A stretch of DNA of 48,929 nt, taken from Thermotogota bacterium (lineage in GTDB: Bacteria > Thermotogota > Thermotogae > Thermotogales > Fervidobacteriaceae). A program made the translations under genes and the position numbers. The notes beneath the pieces were generated by a model, which saw only the letters and a program-made list of their open reading frames with translations, was not told where the DNA came from and searched no databases. The stretch covers positions 1-48,929 of the forward strand of contig JAUQPP010000007.1 of assembly GCA_030550315.1 (NCBI GenBank). Direction: 5' to 3'. Shown here piece after piece: positions 37,075-47,249 of the stretch; position 1 is the first letter of the stretch; the number at the start of each line of letters is the position of its first letter.

Positions 37075-38082
37075 TCATCCCTTTTTCAAGGTGAACGTGA
37101 AAACCCCGCTGTTTCCAAAAATGTCTGAAATCTCTATTTTAACATCGTAAGCTGAGTTTTTAAACTCACCAACACGATTTACTCTCACAAAGGGTAAGTT
37201 TTCCTCAGAATAAAGCTTGTAAAATGCTCTGTAAACCAAGCTTGTCATTGTAGTTTTCTCGTGGTAAACAGCGTAAGGCTTCTCGTAGAGTTCTAGCGGT
37301 ATTTCATCAAGTATTATATGATACACCAACTCGTTGGAAAAGTACAGTTTTATTTCCTTAACTCCAAGTAAATTTTTCGCTAATTCTGTGTAAGCTTCCA
37401 CACTGATTTTCGGGTAGTCACCACTAAAAACGTACGATGCACCAGGTACGTACTGGTATTCTTTATCCGAAATTAAAATCGACTGTATCCCTATTCCCAT
37501 CTGGACAGGTTTTAGTTTCTTTAGGTCGATAAATTTGAGAGGATCGTACGCATATCTCTCATTCTTATCGCGTACTTCAAAATGTGCGTGTGGTTGTGTT
37601 GCTTCGCCGGTTTTACCCGAGTAACCTATAACCTCTCCACGTTGGAATTTCACATCGTCGGAAAGAAATTCCACTACGACGCGTTGTTTTCCAAATTCGG
37701 CCTTCAGCATATTAACAATAAAATCCGTCTTTTCGGCAAATCTTTGCAGATGGGCGTACAGTGTCCTGTATCCATTTTCATGTTGAAGTACAATTGTGTT
37801 TCCGTAAATTCCTCCTTCATCTATTTCAAGCCTGACCACATAGCCGTCCTCAGCAGCCCGTATTTCAACACCTTCTCGGAGAAAAGTGCTGAAATCCACT
37901 CCCATGTGAAAATGTGGAGAGTTGCCAGTTGACCGGAACTCCATAAATGTTGCCGTGACATAGGAATTACTTACAGGTGGTTCGAATTGACCAAAAGCGT
38001 GGCTAGCTGATACTATTATGAATAAAAGAAGAAACGTGGGAAAAAAATATCTAATCCAGACCTTTTGTTCCATTATCTTCAT
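37075..38082 (-). CDS. M23 family metallopeptidase (LytM-like)
   Basis: FHMGVDFSTFLREGVEIRAAEDGYVVRLEIDEGGIYGNTIVLQHENGYRTLYAHLQRF, GKTGEATQPHAHFEVRD. Confidence 0.92.
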   Translation of the reverse strand: MKIMEQKVWIRYFFPTFLLLFIIVSASHAFGQFEPPVSNSYVTATFMEFRSTGNSPHFHMGVDFSTFLREGVEIRAAEDGYVVRLEIDEGGIYGNTIVLQHENGYRTLYAHLQRFAEKTDFIVNMLKAEFGKQRVVVEFLSDDVKFQRGEVIGYSGKTGEATQPHAHFEVRDKNERYAYDPLKFIDLKKLKPVQMGIGIQSILISDKEYQYVPGASYVFSGDYPKISVEAYTELAKNLLGVKEIKLYFSNELVYHIILDEIPLELYEKPYAVYHEKTTMTSLVYRAFYKLYSEENLPFVRVNRVGEFKNSAYDVKIEISDIFGNSGVFTFTLKKG

Positions 38083-39319
38083 GCCCTCCTTCGAAATATT
38101 TTTTCATCTTCTTTAGAACACTTTCGGGACCGCAGATCTTAAATCTGAGTTTTTCGGAGTTCTCAAAGCTTTCAACAATCGGTGTGACTGTGATAAATTC
38201 ACGAAGCTTTTCGAGTTCGTGAACCATCGTTACGTCAACATTCACGACTATACACGGTTCGTTTGAAAGTACAAACTTTTCAACTGTTTCGAGAAATTCC
38301 GGAATACCTTGGCCAGTCTTTGCCGAAATAAAGTGTCCGCTGGGATGTTCCAATTTCAACATCTCTAGTCGTTCAAATGGAACTTCATCGATTTTATTGA
38401 ACACAACCATTTTCGGTTTTTCCGAGGCCCTTATCTCTTCCAAAACTCCGAATGTCGCCTTCAACTTGTCATTGTAAAATGGGTCACTTGCGTCAACCAA
38501 GACGACCAGAAGATCAGCAAAAAGGACCTCTTCAAGGGTAGACCTAAAAGCTTCTATTAGCGTATGCGGCAGCTTCCTTATAAATCCAACGGTATCGCTA
38601 AAAAGGAATATCCTGCCGCCAGGCATTTTCACTCGTCGTGTAGCGGGGTTGAGGGTTGAAAAGAGTTTGCTTGACACTAGAATACTTTCTTCTCTAGCTA
38701 GCCTGCTTAGTAACGTGCTTTTTCCTGCGTTAGTGTAGCCAACAATGGAAATTATCGGGTATCCACTCTCCAGACGTGCTTTTCGAATGTTTGCCCTGTT
38801 CAGAGTAAGTTTTTTCAGCTCACGCCTTAAATGTGAGATTCTGTCCTTAATCTTTCGCTTATCCAATTCCAAGATCTTTTCCCCAGGCCCACGTGTTCCC
38901 ACACCACCACCTGGATTGGATAGAAACAATCCTTTACCACGCAAACGAGGTAGTTCGTAGGCCAACCGTGCAAGTTCCACTTGGAGTTTTCCTTCGGCTG
39001 TTGTGGCATGGTTCGCGAATATTTCGAGAATAATCTGTGTTCTGTCCATAACTAAGCATTTCAGGTGCTCTTCTAAGTTGCGGTGCTGGACCGGTGTTAG
39101 TTCGTCATCAACGATTATTAGATTTACTTCCCCGTTTTTAACAGCCTCGGCGATTCTCTGCAGCTTTCCAGAGCCAACAAAAAATACAGGATCAGGACGA
39201 TCCCTTTTCTGGATCAACTTGTCGTAGACGTTTATTTCTAACGTTCTGCAGAGATCCTCAAGTTCTTGAAGCGAATCGGAGCAAGGGAAACCTTTCCCCG
39301 TTTCAACACAAATCAACAA
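38051..39319 (-). CDS. hflX: GTPase HflX
   Basis: VIVDDELTPVQHRNLEE-type N domain, LSNPGGGVGTRGPGEKILELDKRKIKDRI, IVGYTNAGKSTLLSRL, FLFSDTVGFIRKLPHTLIEAFRSTLEE. The true start may lie slightly upstream. Confidence 0.93.
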   Translation of the reverse strand: MLICVETGKGFPCSDSLQELEDLCRTLEINVYDKLIQKRDRPDPVFFVGSGKLQRIAEAVKNGEVNLIIVDDELTPVQHRNLEEHLKCLVMDRTQIILEIFANHATTAEGKLQVELARLAYELPRLRGKGLFLSNPGGGVGTRGPGEKILELDKRKIKDRISHLRRELKKLTLNRANIRKARLESGYPIISIVGYTNAGKSTLLSRLAREESILVSSKLFSTLNPATRRVKMPGGRIFLFSDTVGFIRKLPHTLIEAFRSTLEEVLFADLLVVLVDASDPFYNDKLKATFGVLEEIRASEKPKMVVFNKIDEVPFERLEMLKLEHPSGHFISAKTGQGIPEFLETVEKFVLSNEPCIVVNVDVTMVHELEKLREFITVTPIVESFENSEKLRFKICGPESVLKKMKKYFEGGHEDNGTKGLD

Positions 39320-39382
39320 TGCTTTCTTTCCGGCCAGTTCGATGGTAGAACATCACCTCTAAATCGCGAATAAATTTAGTTT

Positions 39383-39661
39383 TCAGGCTTGTTGCTGTTC
39401 CTCTGTGCTTTCAGGTTTTACCTCACCTTGTTCTTCAGGCTTTGCAAGCATGATGTACTCTGATGGCAATATCGTGCTGATGGCGTGCTTGTAAATAAGC
39501 GTTTGTTGACGTCCACTTTCAAGGAGTATAGTGAAGTTGTCAAACGACCGGACGATCCCCTTCGTTTGAAAACCGTTTACAAGGTACACTTTCACTTCAA
39601 TCTTTCTGGTCCTCACGATGTTTAACAACCTGTCTTGAAGGTTAAACTTTTCTTTTGCCAT
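39383..39661 (-). CDS. hfq: RNA chaperone Hfq
   Basis: NLQDRLLNIVRTRKIEVKVYLVNGFQTKGIVRSFDNFTILLESGRQQTLIYKHAISTILPS (Sm1 and YKHA Sm2). Confidence 0.97.
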   Translation of the reverse strand: MAKEKFNLQDRLLNIVRTRKIEVKVYLVNGFQTKGIVRSFDNFTILLESGRQQTLIYKHAISTILPSEYIMLAKPEEQGEVKPESTEEQQQA

Positions 39662-39746
39662 ACAAGTGGCCCCCCTGGTAAGTAAACTGGAAACGAAAAA
39701 AAGAAAGTCAATGCTTCCATCCTAAATCACAATTTTGCACGATGAG

Positions 39747-39774
39747 ATTATACCACAAAGTGGGCGCATTTCAA
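39747..39774 (-). promoter_or_regulatory. Sigma-A-like promoter for the hfq-hflX transcript
   Basis: Reverse strand TTGAAA, 16-bp spacer (tgcgcccactttgtgg), TATAAT. Confidence 0.7.
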
Positions 39775-39777
39775 TCG

Positions 39778-41271
39778 CTAAAGAGCGTGTTCGAACTTCG
39801 CCTTTATGTAGTTCTGAAAGTGAGCAATGTTAGGTGGTTCACCTGAAATCTTCTCCATTAGTACTTCAGGTTCGTATATCCTACCTTTGCTGTAAATCTT
39901 CTCATACAACCATGATTTGATTGCCTCGAACTTTCCTTCCTCAACGAGTTGGTCGAGAGGCAATTCTTTTGATAGGCTTGCCCTAATCTGAGCTGAATAC
40001 AAATTTCCAAGTGTATAGCTTGGAAAATAACCAAACGAACCACCGTACCAATGTGGGTCCTGCAGACAGCCAAGCCTGTCCGATGGAACCTTCAAACCGA
40101 GGTATTTTTCAAAGTATTCGTTCCATGCGAGGGGGATGTCTTTAACATCCAGTTCCCTGTTGATGAGTGCATGTTCGAGTTCGAACCTTAAAATTATGTG
40201 TAAGTTGTACGTTATCTCATCAGCCTCAGTACGAATGTAGGAGCGCTTCACAATGTTAACAGATCTCCAAAGCTGGTGCGCATCATACGAAGAAAACTCT
40301 GGGAATAGCTGGATAAAATTCTTGTGAATTCCTCTCCAAAATGCCAAGCTTCTACCAACGATGTTCTCCCAGAATCTTGATTGACTTTCGTCAAATCCAT
40401 ATGATGCACTCGAACCGATCGGTAATCCGTAGAATTCTTCTGGAATTGAAAGCGAATAAAGTGCGTGACCGAATTCGTGAATAGTTGAGAAAATGGAGTT
40501 TTTCAGATCGTCGCTTATGTAGCGCGTGGTTATTCGAACGTCGTTCAGACCTACAGGGGTTGTGAATGGGTGTTCCGAGACATCGAGTCTTCCCTTTGAG
40601 CGATCAAAACCAAGGTAATCCAATAGCCATTCGTTGAATTTCTTTTGTCTCTCTGCATCGATCTCAACTCCAGAAAGAACATCTTCCGCTGGACTAGCCT
40701 TTTCAATTTCGGCAAGTATGCTGAGAGTGAACTCACGAAGCTCTGAAAAGAGTCTTGAAATCTTCTGGGCAGTCATACCAGGCTCGAACTGGTCTATAAG
40801 TGCATCATAAGGGTCAATTTCGTAACCAAGTTTTTCGGCGATTTCTCTGCTGAGCTCAACAACTTTCTTAAAGTAAGGTTCTACCAACTTGAAGTTGTTA
40901 TTCGTTTTCGCAACTTGCCACGCTTGTTCGCAAAGGGTCGAGGCTTTTACATATTCTTCAAAAAGCTTTCTTGGAATCTTTCTGAACCTGTCAAACTCCC
41001 TCTTTCCGACACGGACAATTGCTTCTTCTACTTCATCTTGCGGATTTGCGCTTTCAAGAAGTGCACCGAGTTCATCCGAGGTTGAGAGTTCAAAAACGTA
41101 ACCAGAAATCTCAGCGAGTGTTTCCGCCCTGTACGGTCCACCAGATTTAGGTATGTATGTTTGCATGTCCCAATAGAGCAAGCTTACAGCGCTTGAAAAT
41201 TTTGCAATTCTCCTATAGTAGTTTTTAAGCATTTCCACACCAGCGTTCATACCAGTTGCCTCCTCACGCAT
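39778..41271 (-). CDS. M32 family carboxypeptidase
   Basis: SLLYWDMQTYIPKSGGPYRAETLAEISG, STIHEFGHALYSLSIPEEFYGLPIGSSASYGFDESQSRFWENIVGRS. Confidence 0.93.
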   Translation of the reverse strand: MREEATGMNAGVEMLKNYYRRIAKFSSAVSLLYWDMQTYIPKSGGPYRAETLAEISGYVFELSTSDELGALLESANPQDEVEEAIVRVGKREFDRFRKIPRKLFEEYVKASTLCEQAWQVAKTNNNFKLVEPYFKKVVELSREIAEKLGYEIDPYDALIDQFEPGMTAQKISRLFSELREFTLSILAEIEKASPAEDVLSGVEIDAERQKKFNEWLLDYLGFDRSKGRLDVSEHPFTTPVGLNDVRITTRYISDDLKNSIFSTIHEFGHALYSLSIPEEFYGLPIGSSASYGFDESQSRFWENIVGRSLAFWRGIHKNFIQLFPEFSSYDAHQLWRSVNIVKRSYIRTEADEITYNLHIILRFELEHALINRELDVKDIPLAWNEYFEKYLGLKVPSDRLGCLQDPHWYGGSFGYFPSYTLGNLYSAQIRASLSKELPLDQLVEEGKFEAIKSWLYEKIYSKGRIYEPEVLMEKISGEPPNIAHFQNYIKAKFEHAL

Positions 41272-41325
41272 CGTAAACCAACTAAGCGTAAATCAACTAG
41301 ACGTCAATAAATTAACGCGGTTCTC

Positions 41326-42846
41326 TTATAAGCCGATTTCTTCGAAATTTGTGAGTCGGAACTGTAAAGCTTCTGCAAGGGCTTTAAGGTCAACGCATTC
41401 GGTGCCATTCAAATCTGCCACAGTTCTGGCGACTTTGATGACTTTATCTATTGCCCTGCCCGAAAGCTTATGTCTCAAAGCGTAGGATTTTAGGAGTTCT
41501 TCAGCTTCCGATGTCAGGGTTACATACTTTTCAAGCATCTTATGAGTTAAGTGAGCGTTCAGCTTGAATCTTTCGGAAACATACCGTCTTTTCTGTAGCT
41601 CCCGGGCTTTAATCACCCGTTCCCTTATTTGTGTACTACTTTCACCATAACTTCTGGCACGCATCTCCTCAAAACTAATCCTTGGTACGTGTATCTGGAT
41701 GTCAATTCTGTCGAGTATCGGACCAGAAATGTTCTTCCAATACCTCCTAATTTCCAAAGGTGAACACTTGCAAGGTATTTCTTTATCCCCATAATAACCG
41801 CACGGACACGGATTCATTGCGGCGATTAACTGAAATCTGGCTGGAAAGATATATGAACCTTTTGCACGGCTAACAGTTACTACTCCCTCTTCCAAAGGTT
41901 CGCGTAATGCTTCGAGAACGTCTCTACGGAATTCTGGAAGTTCATCGAGGAAAAGTACGCCATTGTGTGCTAAAGTTATCTCACCAGGTTTGACGTTACT
42001 TCCACCACCGATGATTGAGACTGCACTGGCTGAATGATGTGGATTTCTAAACGGGCGCTTTCGAACAAGGCAGTCATTCAATAATCCTACCGCACTGTAG
42101 ATTTTTGATGTTTCTATACTTTCTTGCTCATCCATCTCAGGAAGTATCGTAGGGAATCGTTTTGCAAACATAGTTTTTCCAGTTCCTGGCGGTCCTATCA
42201 TTAGTACGTTGTGCCCACCAGCGGCGGCAATTTCCAAAGCTCTTTTGGGCAATGTGTGGCCTTTTATGTCGCTAAAATCCAAATCTTGTTCTGATAAATG
42301 TTCACTTTCGCTGCTTTCTTGGTGTACGTTCGGTGGGGTGTAAGAACCTGTACGCAAAGAATGCACCGCCTCGCTTAACGTATGGAATGCTTTGAATCTT
42401 GCTTGCGTGGCAAGTGCTTCTTTTAAATTTTCTGCTGGGATTATGAATTCCTTTCCTTCATTAAAGAACTCCAAAAGTATAGGGAGTACACCGCGCACCT
42501 TGCGCACTGTACCGTCAAGTCCTAGTTCTCCTAGTACAACACTATCAAACTTCGGGATACTTTTCTGGGCTCCGAGTATGGCAAGTGCTATCGCAAGATC
42601 AAGAAACGTACCTTCCTTCTTCACATCACTCGGAGCGAGGTTAACAGTTATTAAGCCATCTGGCATTACAATTCCAGAATTTTTGAATGCGCTCAAGATA
42701 CGTTGTTTGCTTTCCTTTACTGCTGCATCGGGCAATCCAACGATATTGATGTCTCTGCGAACACTTCTTGAATTTATATCCACTTCAACAACAACGAGCA
42801 ATGGTTTTAAGCCAAGCAGCACAGCCGAGTTGAGTCGAAAGAACAT
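41326..42846 (-). CDS. ComM/YifB-like Mg-chelatase family ATPase
   Basis: Lon-like N-terminus (VVEVDINSRSVRRDINIVGLPDAAVKESKQRI), IGPPGTGKTMFAKRFPTILP, LAHNGVLFLDELPEFRRDVLEALREPLEEGVVTVSRA, AAMNPCPCGYYGD. Start trimmed to MFFRLNS. Confidence 0.94.
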   Translation of the reverse strand: MFFRLNSAVLLGLKPLLVVVEVDINSRSVRRDINIVGLPDAAVKESKQRILSAFKNSGIVMPDGLITVNLAPSDVKKEGTFLDLAIALAILGAQKSIPKFDSVVLGELGLDGTVRKVRGVLPILLEFFNEGKEFIIPAENLKEALATQARFKAFHTLSEAVHSLRTGSYTPPNVHQESSESEHLSEQDLDFSDIKGHTLPKRALEIAAAGGHNVLMIGPPGTGKTMFAKRFPTILPEMDEQESIETSKIYSAVGLLNDCLVRKRPFRNPHHSASAVSIIGGGSNVKPGEITLAHNGVLFLDELPEFRRDVLEALREPLEEGVVTVSRAKGSYIFPARFQLIAAMNPCPCGYYGDKEIPCKCSPLEIRRYWKNISGPILDRIDIQIHVPRISFEEMRARSYGESSTQIRERVIKARELQKRRYVSERFKLNAHLTHKMLEKYVTLTSEAEELLKSYALRHKLSGRAIDKVIKVARTVADLNGTECVDLKALAEALQFRLTNFEEIGL

Positions 42847-42883
42847 TTCCCCATCCCCCTGAAATCCAGAATTCCACCGTCGG

Positions 42884-43456
42884 TTAAGGTACACCTGATT
42901 GGAGTAACTTGTTTGCGGCTTCGTATGCAATTCGTGCAGTTAGTCCCCAAATTACATGTTCACCCCAGAAAAAGAAGAAAATGGTGTAGCTACCTTTTTT
43001 CCATGGATAATTCTGCCCTCCAGGAATGCAGTCAAAAGGAAAATCGTCCCTCGGTCGGAGAATTACTTCAACATGTCCAACACGATGTGGTTTTAAGAAC
43101 AACTCGGTTGGTACGAGGAACACGTCACGTACTTCCGTCGGGTTTAAAACCATTCTTGAATCCGAAAGTTGAAACATGTACGGATAAATGACGTAATTAA
43201 ACGGTGTAACAAGCGGGTCGAGTTCATAAAGAAAACGCGGGTTAGTTATACCAAGTTCTTCTTCCAATTCACGACAAGCGGTTGCATACGGTTCTTCACC
43301 AATTTCAACTTTACCACCCGGAAAAGAAATTTCCCCGGGTTGTTTTACAAAGGGAGACCTGACTTCGAAAACGAACTTATTATCGAGAATAGGGACGGCT
43401 ACGGCAAAGTATTCAAACTCTCCAATTAATTTTCCACTTCGCAGCATTAGTTTCAC
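42884..43456 (-). CDS. NUDIX hydrolase (CoA pyrophosphatase-like)
   Basis: GEISFPGGKVEIGEEPYATACRELEEELGI (Nudix box GX5EX7REUXEEXGU-like). Confidence 0.9.
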   Translation of the reverse strand: MKLMLRSGKLIGEFEYFAVAVPILDNKFVFEVRSPFVKQPGEISFPGGKVEIGEEPYATACRELEEELGITNPRFLYELDPLVTPFNYVIYPYMFQLSDSRMVLNPTEVRDVFLVPTELFLKPHRVGHVEVILRPRDDFPFDCIPGGQNYPWKKGSYTIFFFFWGEHVIWGLTARIAYEAANKLLQSGVP

Positions 43457-43472
43457 CTTGCGAGGCTTAACT

Positions 43473-45377
43473 TTATTTCAGGGCCGCGTTCCAATTCATG
43501 GAATTACCAAAGATGCTATTCCACAAACCACTTGGATTATCGTTGACGTAATAGCAGGCAACATCTGAACCGAAGACAAAGAGATGACCATCGCTGAGAC
43601 TAAGGAACTTAGCCTTAGGGACAGTATCCGCGAAGACAGTTTTTTTCGAAGAACGATCAATGGCGTATATCTTTCCGGAAGCGGTGAGTATGTAAATATT
43701 TTTCCTACCCAAGACTGCGTCCAGAACCTCTTCCGGGAATGTGAGAAAGTTTGTCTTATCTCTTTGTATGAGCGTTTCTTTTTCCATGGGAATTATTCTG
43801 TAGATTGATCCGTACTCATCCACAAGATTGAATCCCAGAAAAGCAGCAGGATACGGAGATTCGGAAATGATTGGAAGATTCCGAATTTTTCCTGTGTAGT
43901 TGCTAACAGACTTTTCTCTCCATAGGTTTCCAAGTCCATCCACTACAAACACTTTGCCAGAGACGGAAATGGTTGGTGGAATTGACGGCAAGCTGGAAGT
44001 TTTGTAGGATGAGACGATCGTTGCGTTGGAAGTATTATCTTTTATCGTGTAAACTGTTCCATTGTCGGTTATTACGTACAAATAATAACCATCCCAAGCA
44101 GCTCCTTGAGAGATATCCCCATCGAGCTTGAGTTTCCACCTCACCTTCCCGTCATCGTCTAAAGCGTAAACTGTATCATCCCAGGAAACCACATAGATGT
44201 GCTTCCCGACCGTAACATGTCCGACTATTACGAAGTTTGTTTTAAAGTTCCACAGGATTCTCCCAGAGTTTATTGCGAATACGTTTCCTCTAAGAGTTCC
44301 TACATATGCCGTGTCTCCTTTCACAGCTGGTTTTCCGAATATTTCGTCGTTAAGTCTAACCTTCCAAACGAGTTCATACAATTTTGGTGTTCTAGGTGTT
44401 GGTAGCTTGTCGTCTGGTTTGACAACTTCTTGAGCCGGTTCTCTCGTGGTTATTGTGTCTTGTTGGGTTTGAGTTGTTACTTGAGGTGATTCCGTCGGTT
44501 TGTAAGGCGTACTTACTGTACTTGATGTGCTTCCCTGACCGATTTGAGGTTGTTGTGTCTGTCTTGATTGATCCGAACCGATTGATGTTGGCCCTTGAGC
44601 CAGGAATTCTATTTGAGCTGTGGCTGACAAAACGTAACGAACGGAGTAGTTCAGCGTACGTTGGGTAAGGTTAGGTCCCACAACGATGTTACCTGAGTAA
44701 AGGTTTGACCCATCGGATAAGAGTGGACCACGGTAAGGAAAAGTAACACTTAGTTTTGAACCGCCTTTGTAAATATGGATACGACTTCCATCGCTGAATG
44801 CATGGTAACCAGCGAAATAAGCATAGTCCTCGTAAGCAGGATAAAACCTTTCAAGTTTAATGAACTTTGGATTTGAGATGTTGAAAAGTTGAGTTTGTGT
44901 TGTGAAAACGGCAAGATAATCGGCACTGAGCTTTATCGACTCGGCAGGTGTGTAAATGGACCAAAGTACGCTGCCGTCCTGGTAACAAATCACTTGTCCA
45001 CCATCTGTCCCTATTACATAGTCGTTACGAACCACGATATTTTTCATAGTGGAAGGGACTGTGCTTAAAACAACAGCTTTTCCAGCTTGGATTTTATAAA
45101 CCCTGTTTCCAACAAGGACATGACTTGGTCCAACTTGAGTAGCTCCCTTGATATCTATTTTTACTCGGCCATCGACCGAAAAGATGCCATCCGGGGTGAT
45201 GTAATACAGCCCTGTACCGTCATATAACAGACCTCCGAAAATACCGGTCTTCAAGGTTTTGCCATCGATTGTAAGTATCGCATCATTGGTAAGGAGAAAA
45301 GTCCCAAAAGTAACAACAGAAAAGAGAAACAGAACTGCCAGAAGAAGAATTGTTAATCGACATGGATTATTCGACAC
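43473..45377 (-). CDS. Secreted/anchored PQQ-like beta-propeller repeat protein with Gln/Thr-rich linker
   Basis: Signal peptide; repeats such as LVWKVRLNDEIFGKPAVKGDTAYVGTLRGNVFAINSGRILWNFKTNFVIVGHVTVGKHIYVVSWDDTVYALDDDGKVRWKLKLDGDI; linker SDQSRQTQQPQIGQGSTSSTVSTPYKPTESPQVTTQTQQDTITT. Confidence 0.88.
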   Translation of the reverse strand: MSNNPCRLTILLLAVLFLFSVVTFGTFLLTNDAILTIDGKTLKTGIFGGLLYDGTGLYYITPDGIFSVDGRVKIDIKGATQVGPSHVLVGNRVYKIQAGKAVVLSTVPSTMKNIVVRNDYVIGTDGGQVICYQDGSVLWSIYTPAESIKLSADYLAVFTTQTQLFNISNPKFIKLERFYPAYEDYAYFAGYHAFSDGSRIHIYKGGSKLSVTFPYRGPLLSDGSNLYSGNIVVGPNLTQRTLNYSVRYVLSATAQIEFLAQGPTSIGSDQSRQTQQPQIGQGSTSSTVSTPYKPTESPQVTTQTQQDTITTREPAQEVVKPDDKLPTPRTPKLYELVWKVRLNDEIFGKPAVKGDTAYVGTLRGNVFAINSGRILWNFKTNFVIVGHVTVGKHIYVVSWDDTVYALDDDGKVRWKLKLDGDISQGAAWDGYYLYVITDNGTVYTIKDNTSNATIVSSYKTSSLPSIPPTISVSGKVFVVDGLGNLWREKSVSNYTGKIRNLPIISESPYPAAFLGFNLVDEYGSIYRIIPMEKETLIQRDKTNFLTFPEEVLDAVLGRKNIYILTASGKIYAIDRSSKKTVFADTVPKAKFLSLSDGHLFVFGSDVACYYVNDNPSGLWNSIFGNSMNWNAALK

Positions 45378-45419
45378 GGCGGATTCTCCTTTCGAAAATC
45401 ATGGTGAAACAAGAGTTCT

Positions 45420-46610
45420 TCATAAATGAGAAATCTGCAGAACGAAAAACTTCAGATACATCGTTTCAAGTATATTGTAAACTTGGGGATGATCGAGGGG
45501 TTGTCCCCCTCTATGGAGTATTCTCATGATTACACGCGCGTCCGTTCCTGCATCAATTAATATGTTCTCGAACTCTTGCTGAGAAATGACTTGTGTGCAC
45601 GACGAAGTAGCCAGAATTCCATCGTTCCTGAGCAGCTTCATGCTTCTGTAGTTTATTTCTTTGTATCCCTTGTAAGCTGATTCCCTGTTGGCAGCACTTT
45701 TTGCAAAGGAGGGTGGATCGAGGACAATCAAATCGAACAATTTCGATTCACCATATAGTTTTTTTAGAAAGTCAAAGGCATTTGCTATGACAAAGTCACA
45801 GTTGGTGAAGTTATTTAGTTTGGCAATCTCGCGAGCAACCTCTATGGCACGTTCTGAATAGTCCACGAATGTTACGAATTTTGCACCACCTTTTAACAAA
45901 TGCATCCCAAAGTTTCCCGTGTAGGAAAAACAGTCAAGACAAACTCTTCCTTGGGCAAAATTTGACAGCATTCTGGCGTTTTCCCGTTGGTCAAGAAAGG
46001 CTCCCGTTTTTTGGCCTCTAAGGTCCGCAAGAAACTTTAGTCCGTTGACTTCGAACGGTATCAGCTCAGGTCCACTTCCAAAAATCCAGTGTTTTTCTTC
46101 CTTCAGACCTTCCTTTTGAACCGAGGATCCCTCCATGATCACGAATATACCAGTTGGGTTCAGTGTCTCAATCAGAACAGGAACGATACTTTCGAGTCGT
46201 TTATAAATACCTAACGTATTTACTTGGAGTACGAGATAACTTGAAAATTTATCAACAATCAGTCCTGGCACACCATCAGCCTCTCCAAAGAGGACTCTGA
46301 ATGCGTCTTCCTTAACAAAGTGATACCTATTTCTCAGGGCATCTACAATTTTCCGTTTCCAGAAGTCCGAATCTATTTCTTCTGGTCTTCTTGTTAGGAG
46401 TCTGATGGTGATCCTAGAGAGCCTGTTTATGTACCCCCGACCAATGAACTGTCCTGCGAAGGTGTATACGTCAACCAGGCTTCCATCTTCAGGATTGCCC
46501 TCAATTCGCTCGATTTCGTTATCGTAGACCCATGGATGGCCATTGAGAATTCTTCGCTTGATGTCTTTTTTTAGCACAACTCGCGGAAAACCATTTTTAG
46601 TCACGCTCAT
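45420..46610 (-). CDS. Class I SAM-dependent rRNA methyltransferase (RlmI-like, N-terminal PUA)
   Basis: VVLKKDIKRRILNGHPWVYDNEIERIEGNPEDGSLVDVYTFAGQFIGRGYIN (PUA), LDCFSYTGNFGMHLLKGGAKFVTFVDYSERAIEVAREI, FDLIVLDPPSFAKS, SCTQVISQQEF. Confidence 0.93.
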   Translation of the reverse strand: MSVTKNGFPRVVLKKDIKRRILNGHPWVYDNEIERIEGNPEDGSLVDVYTFAGQFIGRGYINRLSRITIRLLTRRPEEIDSDFWKRKIVDALRNRYHFVKEDAFRVLFGEADGVPGLIVDKFSSYLVLQVNTLGIYKRLESIVPVLIETLNPTGIFVIMEGSSVQKEGLKEEKHWIFGSGPELIPFEVNGLKFLADLRGQKTGAFLDQRENARMLSNFAQGRVCLDCFSYTGNFGMHLLKGGAKFVTFVDYSERAIEVAREIAKLNNFTNCDFVIANAFDFLKKLYGESKLFDLIVLDPPSFAKSAANRESAYKGYKEINYRSMKLLRNDGILATSSCTQVISQQEFENILIDAGTDARVIMRILHRGGQPLDHPQVYNILETMYLKFFVLQISHL

Positions 46611-46928
46611 AACAACATACTCACCTCGTATCTGCCTTTTTTCGCTATCGCCTCAATTATATCACAGGTACTTCTGTCGTGACACAAATGCTCCACATTT
46701 CACCGTTTATGTACCTCAGAGAAAAGTCTCAAATATGAATCCTTGGAGTTTAATCTCAAGTTTTCATGGCTGAGAAAGTAGTTAATAAAGTTTCCGGGGG
46801 TTCTGATTTTTATCTTCGTAAAACGAACGAATTTCCGATTTCTTTTTAAAGGGTACGCGGGGATATAATTATTTTTCAGAGGGTGCAAGTTTCCCAACAA
46901 GCAGAGTTCAGATGAACCAGGGGGGATA

Positions 46929-47249
46929 ATGGTGAGACGTATCGGTCAGCACCCGATTTTGGATATTCCGGAGGTCCAGCAAGAGGAGTTAGTCAGTTTC
47001 TATTTTGAGGGAAAGAAGTTACAAGCTCGGAGGGGGGATACGATAGCAAGTGCGCTGATAGCGAACGGCATAGATATCTTTGGTTACACAGAACACGGCA
47101 AACCAAGAGGTTTTTTCTGTGCAATTGGAAAATGTTCATCTTGTCTCGTAGAGGTTGATGGTGTTGCAAACGTGAGAGCTTGCATCACACTTGTTAACGA
47201 GGGCATGCAAGTCAAACGACAGGTGGGAAGGGGGCGTCCTAGGTGGTGA
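46929..47249 (+). CDS. Small (2Fe-2S)-binding subunit (Fer2-like, SoxA/HcnA-type)
   Basis: VSFYFEGKKLQARRGDTIASALIANGIDIFGYTEHGKPRGFFCAIGKCSSCLVEVDGVANVRACI. Confidence 0.9.
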   Translation: MVRRIGQHPILDIPEVQQEELVSFYFEGKKLQARRGDTIASALIANGIDIFGYTEHGKPRGFFCAIGKCSSCLVEVDGVANVRACITLVNEGMQVKRQVGRGRPRW

